The notes below the pieces were generated by a model. The model ran no database searches. It worked only from the letters and a program-made list of their open reading frames with translations, and was not told the origin of the DNA. Shown here piece by piece: positions 45,200 to 56,690 of a DNA stretch of 64,000 nucleotides; position 1 is the first letter of the stretch; each line of letters opens with the position of its first letter. The DNA comes from Laccaria trichodermophora (lineage: Eukaryota; Basidiomycota; Agaricomycetes; Agaricales; Hydnangiaceae): NCBI GenBank assembly GCA_018417955.1, contig JACTVC010000004.1, positions 1,054,001 through 1,118,000 of the forward strand, written 5' to 3'. The translations under genes were made by a program, and so were the position numbers.

Positions 45200-46960
45200 C
45201 TACTGATTCTGATACAAATATTTCTTAGCCAAGTATAGTGCTTGGAATGACAAGAGGCCAATCATGGCCTGACAAAGTAGCTCCTCCAACCACACGATGA
45301 CCTGTGTTACTTCTCGCGACATCCCCTCTGCTTTCTCCAGTCCTTCCCCAACCCCTTCTGCTTGCAAGATCTGAGCTTCGAATCGCCAGAACAAAGATTG
45401 ATGTTTTGACATGGTTCGAATGTGTTTGGAGATGTCGTCATTCTTGTTGCTCCGGAGGTACTGTTGTGCGACTGCTTCAACGTAGTCGGTAGCCCTTCCA
45501 CCATAATGTAACTTGAGGGCAATCGTTTGGCTATTCACTCAATCAAGCCAGTAGTTGACCGAAGACCTGGGGGAGTAAGGAGTAAGCGACATGTATCGAT
45601 GACAACTGAAAATCGCACCCTCCCTCCTGAGAGGTCAAAGTCGATTCAGCTCGGCAAGCACTGTGCCGAACTGAAGCATGGGAACTAGATGAATTACTCT
45701 AATTACTCTTCCAGATTCTGGTGGAACAGGGGCTGTGTGGACTCACCATGCAAGGGCCGATGCCTTTCTTCTGGCCAAGATGGCCAGCTTGTTTCTGAGC
45801 AGATTGAGTGCAATGAGGAAGGGTTGAGACCAATATCATACTTTTGATAGTGACGCGCATTCCTGAGTTGTTTCGCTGCTTTGTGTTCCTCGGGCGTGTG
45901 GTGTAACCTGGGATGACCCATGTGGGAGAAGTCAAGAAAGGATTACATGTGAAATTTAGGTGGGTCTCGCTATGCAGTCAGACATTTACTCAAATTTCGA
46001 TTCTACTGCCAAATACCTCCGCAAGTAATTTCCTTTAGGAACTTTTACTATGTCGGAGCAATTTCCGAAGCACTCCCAGGTGCCTAGTGCCCTACTTGGC
46101 AGGGAAATACAAGGTTCAATGTTGTTGATAATGGTTTGTTTTTCCGGCAATCGAAGGTAGCCGGTCAACTCTAAAGGTAGCTGGTCACTCAATGGTTCGG
46201 TTTTCACAAAATCTCATCATAGAATCGGTAATCTACTCTGTATCTAGAGACAATAGATCTGCCAAACAGCTATTACATGCGCAATCACTGTTTCCCTCTC
46301 TGTGAACGATCCCCTGCAATAACAACAGCAATCGGCGTTTCCTCCTCTTTGAAGGAAGCCCTAATGTGATAACATTGGCATCCTTGTCCGCTTTGCCACT
46401 CCAAAATTTGCAGAGCCTCTCTTCAGGTGGGGGTGGCCACAAGATGAAGTTTGATTCGACTTCATCAATATCGCCCTTGGGGATGACAACACTGTAAAAT
46501 AAAGATATAAGCATAGAGTGGTTGAAGCGGCGTGGTTTGCACTACCTTGCTGCCTTCCCTTTGGCATCCTCAGTGATCGAACCAGATGAGATTCACATGA
46601 TAGCCTCCCAAAGAGGTTGAGGGTCGAAGACACGAGAGGCGACGATGCCCTCCATTTTTCGCAAAACGATCTAAAGACCCTGAATTTAAGTGTGCAAGAA
46701 AGGGGCTACAAAGGGACGAACCTTTCCATGCTCCGTGATGGCGCTTTTGTGATATCTCAGGTCGTTCAGAAATTTTGGTGGGGCGTAAAGAGGATCCCCC
46801 CTCCAAAGAGTTTGGCAGGCCAGATCAATAAAAAGGTCCACTTTTCCATCGCTTTTTGCTTGGCTATAGAGTGCTGCCATTCCTCCAAGCGTGATGACCA
46901 TATTTGTTGTGAGCAGGCTCGGCTGGACTTGCGGCATCTAGATTGATCAATCACGGAGAT
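45200..46960 (-). pseudogene. Multi-exon accessory gene of unknown function, probably decayed
   Basis: Convergent with the KDZ gene. Minus-strand pieces with natural composition: MPQVQPSLLTTNMVITLGG...LYAPPKFLNDLRYHK (46,937-46,740), ILWPPPPEERLCKFWSGKADKD (46,460-46,380), GTWECFGNCSDIVKVPKGNYLRRYL (46,090-46,010), LHHTPEEHKAAKQLRNARHYQKYD (45,915-45,840) and a helical LHYGGRATDYVEAVAQQYLR segment (45,520-45,300). Similar pieces are familiar from proteins near fungal KDZ elements, but no domain name can be given. Exon joints could not be completed and stops separate some pieces. Position suggests transposon cargo. Confidence 0.5.
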
Positions 46961-47199
46961 AATTCAGATTGGTTCCGGAGGAGAAAAAGGGTCAAACCAT
47001 GCACCTCAATGGTGCTGAGGACAGAATGGAGAGACTGGAACGGCTTGGAGACTGACGTGGTAGCTACGTATCTGAGTTGAGGTTGAACTGTATAGTCAGT
47101 AGCTTATTCCAATCAACTGTATAGTTTGGTGGACAAGAGCGCAGCACTGCCACTGTTGCTTATCTCAGATATCCATCGGAATCAAACATATATGATATA

Positions 47200-48140
47200 A
47201 TGGAGATAAGTACGGAACAAAACAGGGGCACTCAACCCTGCCCACCACGAAAATTCACCTTTGTCGACACTGTCCTCCCAAGCGCGTCGCTCTCCAGTCC
47301 ATCCAGCACCACTTCCATTCAGCACTCATCTGCACTACACACTCCTTCGGGCAGCTCTGATAAACTATACAGCTCCCACGATATTTCAACCACCACTGGA
47401 TGATATAAAGTGAGCCTTTTCAACCGTCGTCCCATTACCCTCTTATCTTAATGTGTTACAGTACAATGTCTCCTCGCACTGCAAAAGGTCAGCATTTGCA
47501 CACTCTGTTCACGGCGCACTCAACATATTCTGCACAGCTACCTACTTGCCAGTCACTCCATTGCTACCGATCGACATCGAGGGTTCGTGGTCATAGAACT
47601 CACCTGAATTCCAATGACTTCGAAGCAGATTCTCCGCCAGCCTCTCCTACTCAACCAGCTCCACCACCGACCTCTCCTTGTTTAGTGACAGGCCCCTCTC
47701 TTGCTGCTCCGACCATGACAGGCCCCTATGTTGCTGCTCCGACTCCACTTGGACAGTCAAGTGCCTCTGCTGCAAAGCCGGATTTCCCTTCGATTGCTGG
47801 TGACTCGCCAGTTAATGGCATTCTGATCAACGGGGGCACGTCGACGGCGGATGACGTTCTTGTCGTGAAGTGCGGACATTGCTCCACCCTCAATGTCATC
47901 TCTCTTGCAAAGGATTGTTGGTATGTCATCTTCCGAGGCCTCGGTGTTGGTGTCCAACGCGACAGCGTAAGTTTCCTAGTTATCTTAACATTGTCTAGTT
48001 GTTCATTGCATCCTTACCAGGAGATTGTTGAGCAGATGACGAGGGGCGTCCTGCATGCGTTATTCAAGAAATATAGAACATGCACCATCGCTGAAGATGC
48101 ATTCGAGGAGGCCAAGAAACGAGGCTTTGTTCACACAAGT
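47200..48140 (+). pseudogene. Gene with RNase H1 N-terminal-like domain, truncated
   Basis: A Ser/Thr/Pro-rich N-terminal half leads to VVKCGHCSTLNVIS (two Cys near a loop). WYVIFRGLGVGVQRD then joins, across a 54-bp intron (47,967-48,020), to EIVEQMTRGVLHALFKKYRTCTIAEDAFEEAKKRGFV. This is the pattern of the small hybrid-binding domain at the N-terminus of eukaryotic RNase H1, present in many stand-alone basidiomycete proteins. It would bind double-stranded nucleic acid; no catalytic RNase H part is present. A TGA at about 47,402 separates the first 67 codons. A CpG-free stretch (48,140-48,400) follows directly, so the 3' end may be lost to an insertion. Confidence 0.6.
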
Positions 48141-48400
48141 ATACATAGATGTCACTATAGTACCATAACAATAGAAATTGACAATTGTCCCAATAAGTCA
48201 TAAGGCTACCCCAATGGGCCCAATACACATGGACACTATGGGTCCATACCTGGGGCCCATTGTCATATCCAGCATATGGGATGAATGTGTGGCCCAATGG
48301 GTATCCATCACACATACATATTGCCATAATCCATGGTGCCATAGGTAGCCAAAGTATAATCTACAGTATAGCTCAATGTTGGGCCTCATGCACTTGAACT
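48140..48400. other. CpG-free insert after the RNase H1-N-like gene
   Basis: About 260 bases with no CpG dinucleotide and many CCAATGGG, CCATGG and GGCCCA motifs in both orientations. Composition differs sharply from both flanks. Probably an inserted element fragment; no clear ends. Confidence 0.45.
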
Positions 48401-48411
48401 TAGACTGCGTC

Positions 48412-48776
48412 AAAACAGCTGCGCAAGCTGACAATGGTTTGACAGCCATAAGGCCTCCGGGGTGTTAAAAATACTGACAAAGGTATCCGCTTCATAGCGT
48501 TCATAGCTCCGTGAATACTGAAAAACATATGCGGGCCAAAGTATCCGCAAAACTGTAAGAGCTCTGCTGTCATTCTGCAGCCGTCAATTCACAAAACAGC
48601 TGTGCAAGCTGACAATGGTTTGACAGCCATAAGGCCTCCGGGGTGTTAAAAATACTGACAAAGGTATCCGCTTCATAGTGTTCATAGCTCCGCGAATACT
48701 GAAAAACATACGCGGGCCAAAGTATCCACAAAACTGTAAGAGCTCTGCTGTCATTCCACAGCCGTCAATTCAAAAG
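48412..48776. repeat. Two tandem copies of a 181-bp unit
   Basis: Units start at about 48,412 and 48,593 (AAAACAGCTG.GCAAGCTGAC) and differ at only a handful of sites, mostly C/T or G/A. No coding potential. Recent duplication. Confidence 0.93.
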
Positions 48777-48903
48777 CCACGGAATCAAGGACCACTGATG
48801 GCGGTTGCGGCTGTCATGTCACCCTGATGAAGCACTTCAACCTCCAGACTCAGACCCCCTCGTAATTCCAATTCACAATAATTTGTAATATATGTATGTA
48901 AAA

Positions 48904-49290
48904 CTACGGAGTGTAATCAAAACCATCCGCACAATCCAAGCTTTCACCAGAGCGCTTGAATTGAACGGCCTCACTCACGGCCTTTGACTGAAGTTGAACA
49001 GCGCGGATGTCGAGCCAAAAGTCGCTGGCCCTCTGCACTTCCTTGTATTCTGCGCTTCCTTGTATTCTGCGCTTCCTCGTATTCCCTATACAAGACCTTA
49101 TACGCCATCCTGGCATACAGCAGAGGGTGAGTGACACCTTCAAAGAGTGATCAATGGAATAAATGGACATAAGTCCGAACTTACCCTCTGTTGCTGCCAC
49201 CGTTTGGAAATCGAGTCCGCGGATGTGGTCCCAGCCAAATGGACAATGGAGTATTTGAGGTGAGATCCTCCGGATTCGGCCGAGCATCAT
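48904..49290 (-). pseudogene. Small accessory gene, frame altered by a 17-bp repeat
   Basis: Exon 1 reads MMLGRIRRISPQILHCPFGWDHIRGLDFQTVAATE, followed by a ~50-bp intron (gtaagttc...tttgaag). Then either VTHPLLYARMAYKVLYREYEEAQ in one frame or, after the repeat, VQRASDFWLDIRAVQLQSKAVSEAVQFKRSGESLD in another. Three tandem units of GAATACAAGGAAGCGCA (49,041-49,092) link the two frames. Because 17 is not a multiple of 3, repeat gain or loss would switch frame. Divergent from the gene at 49,397, only 106 bp away. Function unknown. Confidence 0.45.
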
Positions 49291-49396
49291 TGATGTCCAA
49301 AAATGGAAGGTTGAAATTTAAGCTTTAAGTCCCACAATCTTTGTCTGCTCCCATCATCAACGTTTCCCATCCACCCCGCTAACCATCGCAATTGCT

Positions 49397-51680
49397 ATGT
49401 CCAGCCCACTCTCCGTTTTCAACATTCCCTCCGATCTCACCAGTAGGCTTCCAGCCCGCGAAAAAGTCGACGAAGTTTACCTGCGGATTCCGGGACTCAT
49501 CGACATGGCCTGCGACTGGTATAGGGACTTGTACAAAGGCGCGGATGAGAAAGAGAGGATGAGTAGGGAGGATTCCCTACGAAAGGTTGTGGTAAGTCAG
49601 TTTCACAATCTAACGCTACATCTAACTCATAAAAACTACAGCGTTGGTATCTACGTTGCGCCCAAGTCTTGCAACACGAAGATGGGTTTGCGGTCTCGCC
49701 TCAGATGGTCCGGATTACCAACGAAGTCCTCGTCACGGAGCTCGGGCAATTCAACTGGGACGTTTTGGAGGAGCCAGAGCCTGAAGCGGAGGAAGAGGAG
49801 GTAGAGGAAGCGGACGACTTCGACGACCTTTTAGGTGACTGGGGCGTGAAGTTGGAGACCCCACCAGCTGTGGAAAAGGGAAAGAAGAAGGTCACTGAGG
49901 CAGAAGGGTTGAAAAAGAAGACTAGAGGGCAGAAGCGCAAGGTGGAGGGAGGGGGTGATGACGATATGGAGGTGCAGATTGTGGACGGGCCTGGTACGAA
50001 AAAGAAGGCGAAGACCCAGTCTGAGAGGAAGGGAGTTGATGCGGAGGACGCAGACTACAACTTTGGGGCTATGGGAGTTACGCCGACTGATCCCCCCCCC
50101 CCCCCGTTCGGGACACTTGCAAGCAATGCTACATCGTTGAAGCGTCTTGCAGTCCAGCGACAGGAGCAAAGGGAAGCGCTTGTGAACGATGCCGGGTGAA
50201 GAAAATTGGCTGTAGCTTCGTGGACACCCCCGGCACCTCTGGGAATCGACTCACCTCCAATCCCATGCCCAAAAAGTCGACCTCGAAGAAGACTCGTGAG
50301 CGGGAGTTATCAGTCCCCATCGTCCTCCTCCCACCCATCAAAGCTCAGCCGAAGGCTGCTGCAGCGACTGCTGGCAAAGCACCCCCAGCGAAGGAAACTC
50401 GTCCTCAACCTTGGGCAACCAAGGCTTCTGCGAAACCTCCCCCCGCCAAGACCGATGCCGCGAATCTGATCCCCACGGACAAGACCACCGTCTATGCCAA
50501 CAAGCGGTACACTGGACCCAACCAGATCCCTGAGAAGTCCTTGGCGGATGTGATCGTTCCAGCTGCCAAAGACGATCCGGGGGTCGCTCTCCAAGTTACA
50601 CGGGCATCAACACGGCAGTCTGCGGAGGCCAACGTCATCGTCATGGAGCAGAAGTCGAGGGACACGAGTGTACGACCAGGTCATGCTGGAGAAACTCCCA
50701 GTAAGTTTGGAGTTCTCTCTATTGAAATTAGTCACTTAACAACTGCAGGGTCTACTTTTGCGGCGCTCCGTGGAGGCTCCCCAGCGTCGATCGATCTCCC
50801 GGATCCTTTCACCCATAGGCTGGACAGCCTCTCGACGTCTGTACGGCAACACAGCATGGATCTGGACAAGGTGTCCAGCAAGGTTCGGGAGATGTCAGCG
50901 CGGGTGGAGGCTATGTCTGCCATAGCTATTCGGCAGAAGGACCAGGAATTGGAGGAGTTGAAGAGGGAGTTGGCGATGCAGAAGTCGGCCCTGGTGGAGT
51001 TGGAGGAAGGTCAAAGGGCCTTCGAGGAGAAGTTCGACCACTTCCGCGAACACGAGGTCCAGGACACAGGCAGCATCGCTCTCGAGGAGGTGGAGGCACT
51101 CCGGGAAAAGGTCGAATCCTTGCCTTGAATCGCGACCCAGCAGCAGCTCGACACGGTATCCAAGAAGCTGCAGACCTGTGTGAGGAACTTCATCGACAGG
51201 GTAAACAGCACCCTTCACCTCAACGACTCTGATGGCATTTGCAAGTTGCCAGATGAAATCGATAATCTGGGTGGGAGGGTGGCCGGAATGGAGGAAGATG
51301 TCCGGAATGTCCACCACGGAAGGGAATCCATCAAAGAGCGACTGGGGAAATTGGAGGGGTTCTGCCTGAACATTGTGGCCAGCGACCTCTTTCGGGCAAG
51401 GGTTTCGCGTGCAGTGGGGCTGGACGAAGTGGTTGAGGACAATGCTGTTTTGAAGGAGGTCGAGAGTGGGGGAGATGTTCAGGAGGGGGCTGCAGGTCAT
51501 GTTGACCCACGTCAAGAAAAAGGTCCGGACGACGCGGCCGCGGGATATTCAACCCCATCCAACGACATGCAACGTCACTCCCCCTCCTTCGATGGACTCC
51601 TACCCTCTATCAATGAGGGCCAATATATCTACAACTCCGTCGACCGGTCTCCAGTCGACCGGGCAAAAGCCCTCCATTAG
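49397..51680 (+). pseudogene. Cys-knuckle and coiled-coil accessory protein, broken
   Basis: Exon 1 (49,397-49,591, MSSPLSVFNIPSDL) joins after a 50-bp intron to RWYLRCAQVLQHEDGF and an acidic/basic middle (KKKVTEAEGLKKKTRGQKRK, possible nuclear signal). A run of 14 C (50,092-50,105) then needs a frame change to reach CKQC, a further Cys, CERC and GC (50,118-50,211), a zinc-knuckle-like cluster. An in-phase 48-bp intron (50,701-50,748) is followed by a long coiled coil (QELEELKRELAMQKSALVEL). A TGA at 51,126 where Arg is expected interrupts it; the same frame continues to 51,680. Nucleic-acid binding is inferred from the Cys cluster only. Resembles proteins found with fungal transposons; not named. 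Confidence 0.6.
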
Positions 51681-52122
51681 ATAGTTGGCTACTCAGAAGA
51701 TCGGGGGATTCGTACATACATCTTGTCATTGATATATTTTGCAAATAGACAGTGTTGACTTCTACGATGGCCTTTACGATTCCCTCTGATGTCCCATTGG
51801 AGGGAATCCAACATAAATCACCCGCGGGTGATTTATGTTAGTGACAATACAAAGTCCTGATAACTCTGTAAGTGAAGAATATTCATAGATCCACAGGTAC
51901 GGATCTAACATCCATCACCCATGGATCCAACATCCATCACGCAGGGGTGCCTTATATTACTGACAATACGAGATTGATAGGTCCGCGGAATGACGCTAAC
52001 AAAACTACGGAATGACGTGCTTTGTATTATTGACATTGTAAGCGAAAGTAAATTTGGATCCGTGGATGCGGATGACATAGGTAGAAATAATATTTAACCA
52101 AACAGGCCAAATACCAGGCAAG
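51681..52122. other. Intergenic with a 30-bp perfect palindrome
   Basis: No gene. 51,810-51,839 is a perfect spacer-free palindrome centred on CCGCGG. The following 200 bases repeat 'tagtgacaatac', 'tactgacaatac' and 'attgacattg', and 'ggatccaacatccatca' occurs twice. Confidence 0.75.
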
Positions 52123-52689
52123 TCACTTCTTCCTGCCCCCATGCTTAGCCTTCGACCTGGTCATAGGGACTGATGGAGCAGCCACATTGGTCTGGTTGCT
52201 GCTTCTTGTCGCTATCGCTGCCATCCGCAGCTTCTTCGATGGAGGGCCTTTCTCTTTCTCACCACTGTCGGATCTATCCAAAGAATGCTTTGTCAGGTGG
52301 GACGTCGTCCCTCTGCTAGCGAGATGTTGAGGCCCATCCACACTCGCTTCCGGTGCAGCATCTGAAGGCACAGATGGCCCTGGCTGCAGGGAGGTCGACG
52401 TCCAAGTCTGGAACACTCAGAATTGTGTCATCGCTTGGTCTGTGGACCACGCCATGCATTCTCTGGGCAGGCACTAGTGGCTACCACTATTTATGATTAA
52501 TCAATGACAACTGTCCTACAGCCTTTTTGTTATTTGCCATGTGTTTTTATGAGAGAGATTTCATTAGGATGGCCCATCTATTTCATTCATTTTGTCTTTC
52601 ATAAAGTATGGGCAAGCGAAATGAAATATCCAGTCCACATTCTAAACCCTTTCATTCCTAATTTCATTGCGATTTTTCATTTAGAGCTG

Positions 52690-53340
52690 TGCTTTCATTA
52701 CCATTTTCATTAGGACTCCCACTAGGCCCTCTGGCGCTTTCATTTTCGTTTCTTTGAATTTTCATTAGGATATTTCATTAGACTATCTGGCGCTTTCATT
52801 GCCATTTCATTGAATTTTCATTAGGATATTTCATTGGGTTGTCTGGTGCTTTCATTGCCATTTCATTGAATTTTCATTAGGATATTTCATTCTGCCCTCT
52901 GGCGCTTTCATTTCCATTTCATTGAATTTTCATTAGAATATTTCATTCTTCCCTCTGGCCCTTTCATTGCCATTTCATTGAATTTTCATTAGGATATTTC
53001 ATTGGGTTGCCTGGCACTTTCATTGCCATTTCATTGAATTTTCATTAGAATATTTCATTAGGTTCTCTGGCACTTTCATTGCATTTTCATTACAATATTT
53101 CATTCAGCTCTCTGGCTCTTTCAATACCTTTTCTTAGAATTTTCATTTGGATATTTCATTGGGTCCTCTGGCACTTTCATTAACATTTCATTACAATTTC
53201 TTAAATTTCCCATTAGGATATTTCATTGAGCATCTTGACCATTTCATTACTTCTCATTAGGTTGTTGCATTGGTGCTTTCATTACTATTTCTTAGATTTC
53301 TCATTAGGATATTTCATTGGGCCCTTTGACGCTTTCATTA
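52690..53340. repeat. Outer minisatellite, left arm (~55-bp unit)
   Basis: About 11 units of TCTGGCGCTTTCATT followed by GCCATTTCATTGAATTTTC and ATTAGGATATTTCATT. The same array in reverse complement, but longer, is at 55,715-56,690. Confidence 0.9.
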
Positions 53341-53809
53341 CTGGAAACCATGATCATATCACATGGGTTGTTTGGGTTGTTGGGAGGGTGATCACATGAC
53401 CAATTTCCCAAAATAGTCAAAAAATGAAAGTTGTAGCCCTTTACCATAGCTTCCAGGATCTGTTTGAATTATGTTCTGAAGTGCTTCCATTGTGGAGATA
53501 TGAGGTAAAAGATTTCTCTTGCTGCTGGCTTTTTTCGACCTTTTTGCATTTTTCTCCATGAAGACAGCACCAAACAACATGATTTCAACAGATTCAGAAA
53601 GCTAAGAGAGGAGGCTGCAATTATTGTATCATGGGAAAAATGACCAAAAAAGGAAGGTGCATACCCTAAAAGGGAAATTGACACTGATAGACTGCCAACA
53701 ATTAATGATAGACCAGATATAGACTACAAAGTTTACTAACAGACTATAAAAGACTACAAAAAAAGTCAGACACTACAAATTTTACTGATAGACCAACTAT
53801 TGTCCACTT

Positions 53810-54190
53810 GCAAGACTACAAAAGTTTGTAGTATCTGCTTTTTCAGTCTACAAAGTTTGTAGTGTCTGTCTTTTCAGTCTACAAAAGTTTGTAGTGTCCG
53901 CTTTTTGAGACTACAAAAGTTTGTAGTGTCTGCTTTTTCAGTCTACAAAAGTTTGTAGTGTCTGCTTTTTCAGTTTACAAAAGTTTGTAGTGTCTGCTTT
54001 TTCAGTCTACAAAGTTTATAGTGTCTGCCTTTTCAGTCTACAAAAGTTTGTAGTGTCTGCTTTTTGAGACTACAAAAGTTTGCAGTGTCTGCTTTTTCAG
54101 TTTACAAAAGTTTGTAGTGTCCGCTTTTTCAGTCTACAAAGTTTGTAGTGTCCGCTTTTTGAGACTACAAAAGTTTATAGTCTGCTCTTC
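53810..54190. repeat. Inner minisatellite, left arm (~31-bp unit)
   Basis: About 12 units, each containing the near-palindrome CTACAAAAGTTTGTAG followed by TGTCTGCTTTTTCAGT or TGTCCGCTTTTTGAGA. Mirrored at 54,880-55,260. Confidence 0.92.
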
Positions 54191-54879
54191 TGACATTTAG
54201 TTTGCACTGTCCTTGACTATGTATATGTTGAGGGGAACATGGTTGAAGGGTTGATATGAGTCAACCTTTTCTCATTCTTGTAACATTTGCATGCCCCATG
54301 GATATTGAGGAAACCTATACCAACTTTTCAAACAAACCACATCCTATCTCTGACCTCAAGTAAACTTCTGTTCATATCAGTAGCTACTGGTCTCTGTCTG
54401 CCTATACTCAATAGTTGTCATTCATCAGTCATTTTCTGTCAAGAAGGCTGTCTGGTGTTCTATGTCTAATGATGGTTAACATTGACATGAAATATTCTCC
54501 AGATTCTATATAGGTTGTGTTTCAACTTTCACTTGAATCCTAAATAAATGTTGAGATGAGACAGCCTTCCATAAATCACTCCTAGTATCCTTCAAAGCCT
54601 TTCAGGGAAGACTGACAAGAAGACAGAGACAGACTAGTAACAGAGAATGGTTCAGAATGGGCAGACAGAGACCATTAGCTACTGATATGAATAGAAGTTC
54701 ACCTTCAGACATAGGATATGGTTTGTTTGAAAAGTTGGTATAGGTTTCCTCAATATCCATGGGGCATGCAAATGTTACAAGAATGAGAAAAGGTTGACTC
54801 ATATCAACCCTTCAACCATGTTCCCCTCAACATATACATAGTCAAGGACAGTGCAAACTAAATGTCAGAAGAGCAGACT

Positions 54880-55260
54880 ATAAACTTTTGTAGTCTCAAA
54901 AAGCGGACACTACAAACTTTGTAGACTGAAAAAGCGGACACTACAAACTTTTGTAAACTGAAAAAGCAGACACTGCAAACTTTTGTAGTCTCAAAAAGCA
55001 GACACTACAAACTTTTGTAGACTGAAAAGGCAGACACTATAAACTTTGTAGACTGAAAAAGCAGACACTACAAACTTTTGTAAACTGAAAAAGCAGACAC
55101 TACAAACTTTTGTAGACTGAAAAAGCAGACACTACAAACTTTTGTAGTCTCAAAAAGCGGACACTACAAACTTTTGTAGACTGAAAAGACAGACACTACA
55201 AACTTTGTAGACTGAAAAAGCAGATACTACAAACTTTTGTAGTCTTGCAAGTGGACAATA
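54880..55260. repeat. Inner minisatellite, right arm (~31-bp unit)
   Basis: Reverse complement of 53,810-54,190, unit for unit as far as can be read, including the variant units. Confidence 0.92.
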
Positions 55261-55714
55261 GTTGGTCTATCAGTAAAATTTGTAGTGTCTGACTTTTTTT
55301 GTAGTCTTTTATAGTCTGTTAGTAAACTTTGTAGTCTATATCTGGTCTATCATTAATTGTTGGCAGTCTATCAGTGTCAATTTCCCTTTTAGGGTATGCA
55401 CCTTCCTTTTTTGGTCATTTTTCCCATGATACAATAATTGCAGCCTCCTCTCTTAGCTTTCTGAATCTGTTGAAATCATGTTGTTTGGTGCTGTCTTCAT
55501 GGAGAAAAATGCAAAAAGGTCGAAAAAAGCCAGCAGCAAGAGAAATCTTTTACCTCATATCTCCACAATGGAAGCACTTCAGAACATAATTCAAACAGAT
55601 CCTGGAAGCTATGGTAAAGGGCTACAACTTTCATTTTTTGACTATTTTGGGAAATTGGTCATGTGATCACCCTCCCAACAACCCAAACAACCCATGTGAT
55701 ATGATCATGGTTTC

Positions 55715-56690
55715 CAGTAATGAAAGCGTCAAAGGGCCCAATGAAATATCCTAATGAGAAATCTAAGAAATAGTAATGAAAGCACCAATGCAACAACCTA
55801 ATGAGAAGTAATGAAATGGTCAAGATGCTCAATGAAATATCCTAATGGGAAATTTAAGAAATTGTAATGAAATGTTAATGAAAGTGCCAGAGGACCCAAT
55901 GAAATATCCAAATGAAAATTCTAAGAAAAGGTATTGAAAGAGCCAGAGAGCTGAATGAAATATTGTAATGAAAATGCAATGAAAGTGCCAGAGAACCTAA
56001 TGAAATATTCTAATGAAAATTCAATGAAATGGCAATGAAAGTGCCAGACAACCCAATGAAATATCCTAATGAAAATTCAATGAAATGGCAATGAAAGGGC
56101 CAGAGGGAAGAATGAAATATTCTAATGAAAATTCAATGAAATGGAAATGAAAGCGCCAGAGGGCAGAATGAAATATCCTAATGAAAATTCAATGAAATGG
56201 CAATGAAAGGGCCAGAGGGAAGAATGAAATATTCTAATGAAAATTCAATGAAATGGCAATGAAAGCACCAGAGAACCCAATGAAATAACCTAATGAAAAT
56301 TCAATGAAATGGCAATGAAAGGGCCAGAGGGAAGAATGAAATATTCTAATGAAAATTCAATGAAATGGAAATGAAAGCGCCAGAGGGCAGAATGAAATAT
56401 TCTAATGAAAATTCAATGAAATGGCAATGAAAGCACCAGAGAACCCAATGAAATATTCTAATGAAAATTCAATGAAATGGCAATGAAAGCGCCAGAGAAC
56501 CCAATGAAATATCCTAATGAAAATTCAATGAAATGGCAATGAAAGTATCAGAGGGCAGAATGAAATATCCTAATGAAAACTCAATGAAATGGTAATGAAA
56601 GCGCCAGAGGACCCAATGAAATATCCTAATGAAAATCCTAAGAAATGGTAATGAAAACACACCAGTAAATGAAAAATTGCAATGAAATCA
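55715..56690. repeat. Outer minisatellite, right arm (~55-bp unit)
   Basis: Reverse complement of the left outer array but about 300 bases (5-6 units) longer, so copy number changed after the two arms formed. Confidence 0.9.

Noticed and set aside
53810..55260. Regular ~31-bp repeats considered as a CRISPR array
   Set aside because: Repeats are contiguous with no unique spacers, no cas genes, and the genome is eukaryotic; it is a minisatellite.
53392..55666. Mirrored 62- and 71-codon frames in the foldback arms as a transposase
   Set aside because: Too short, no motif, and their match is simply a result of the inverted arms.
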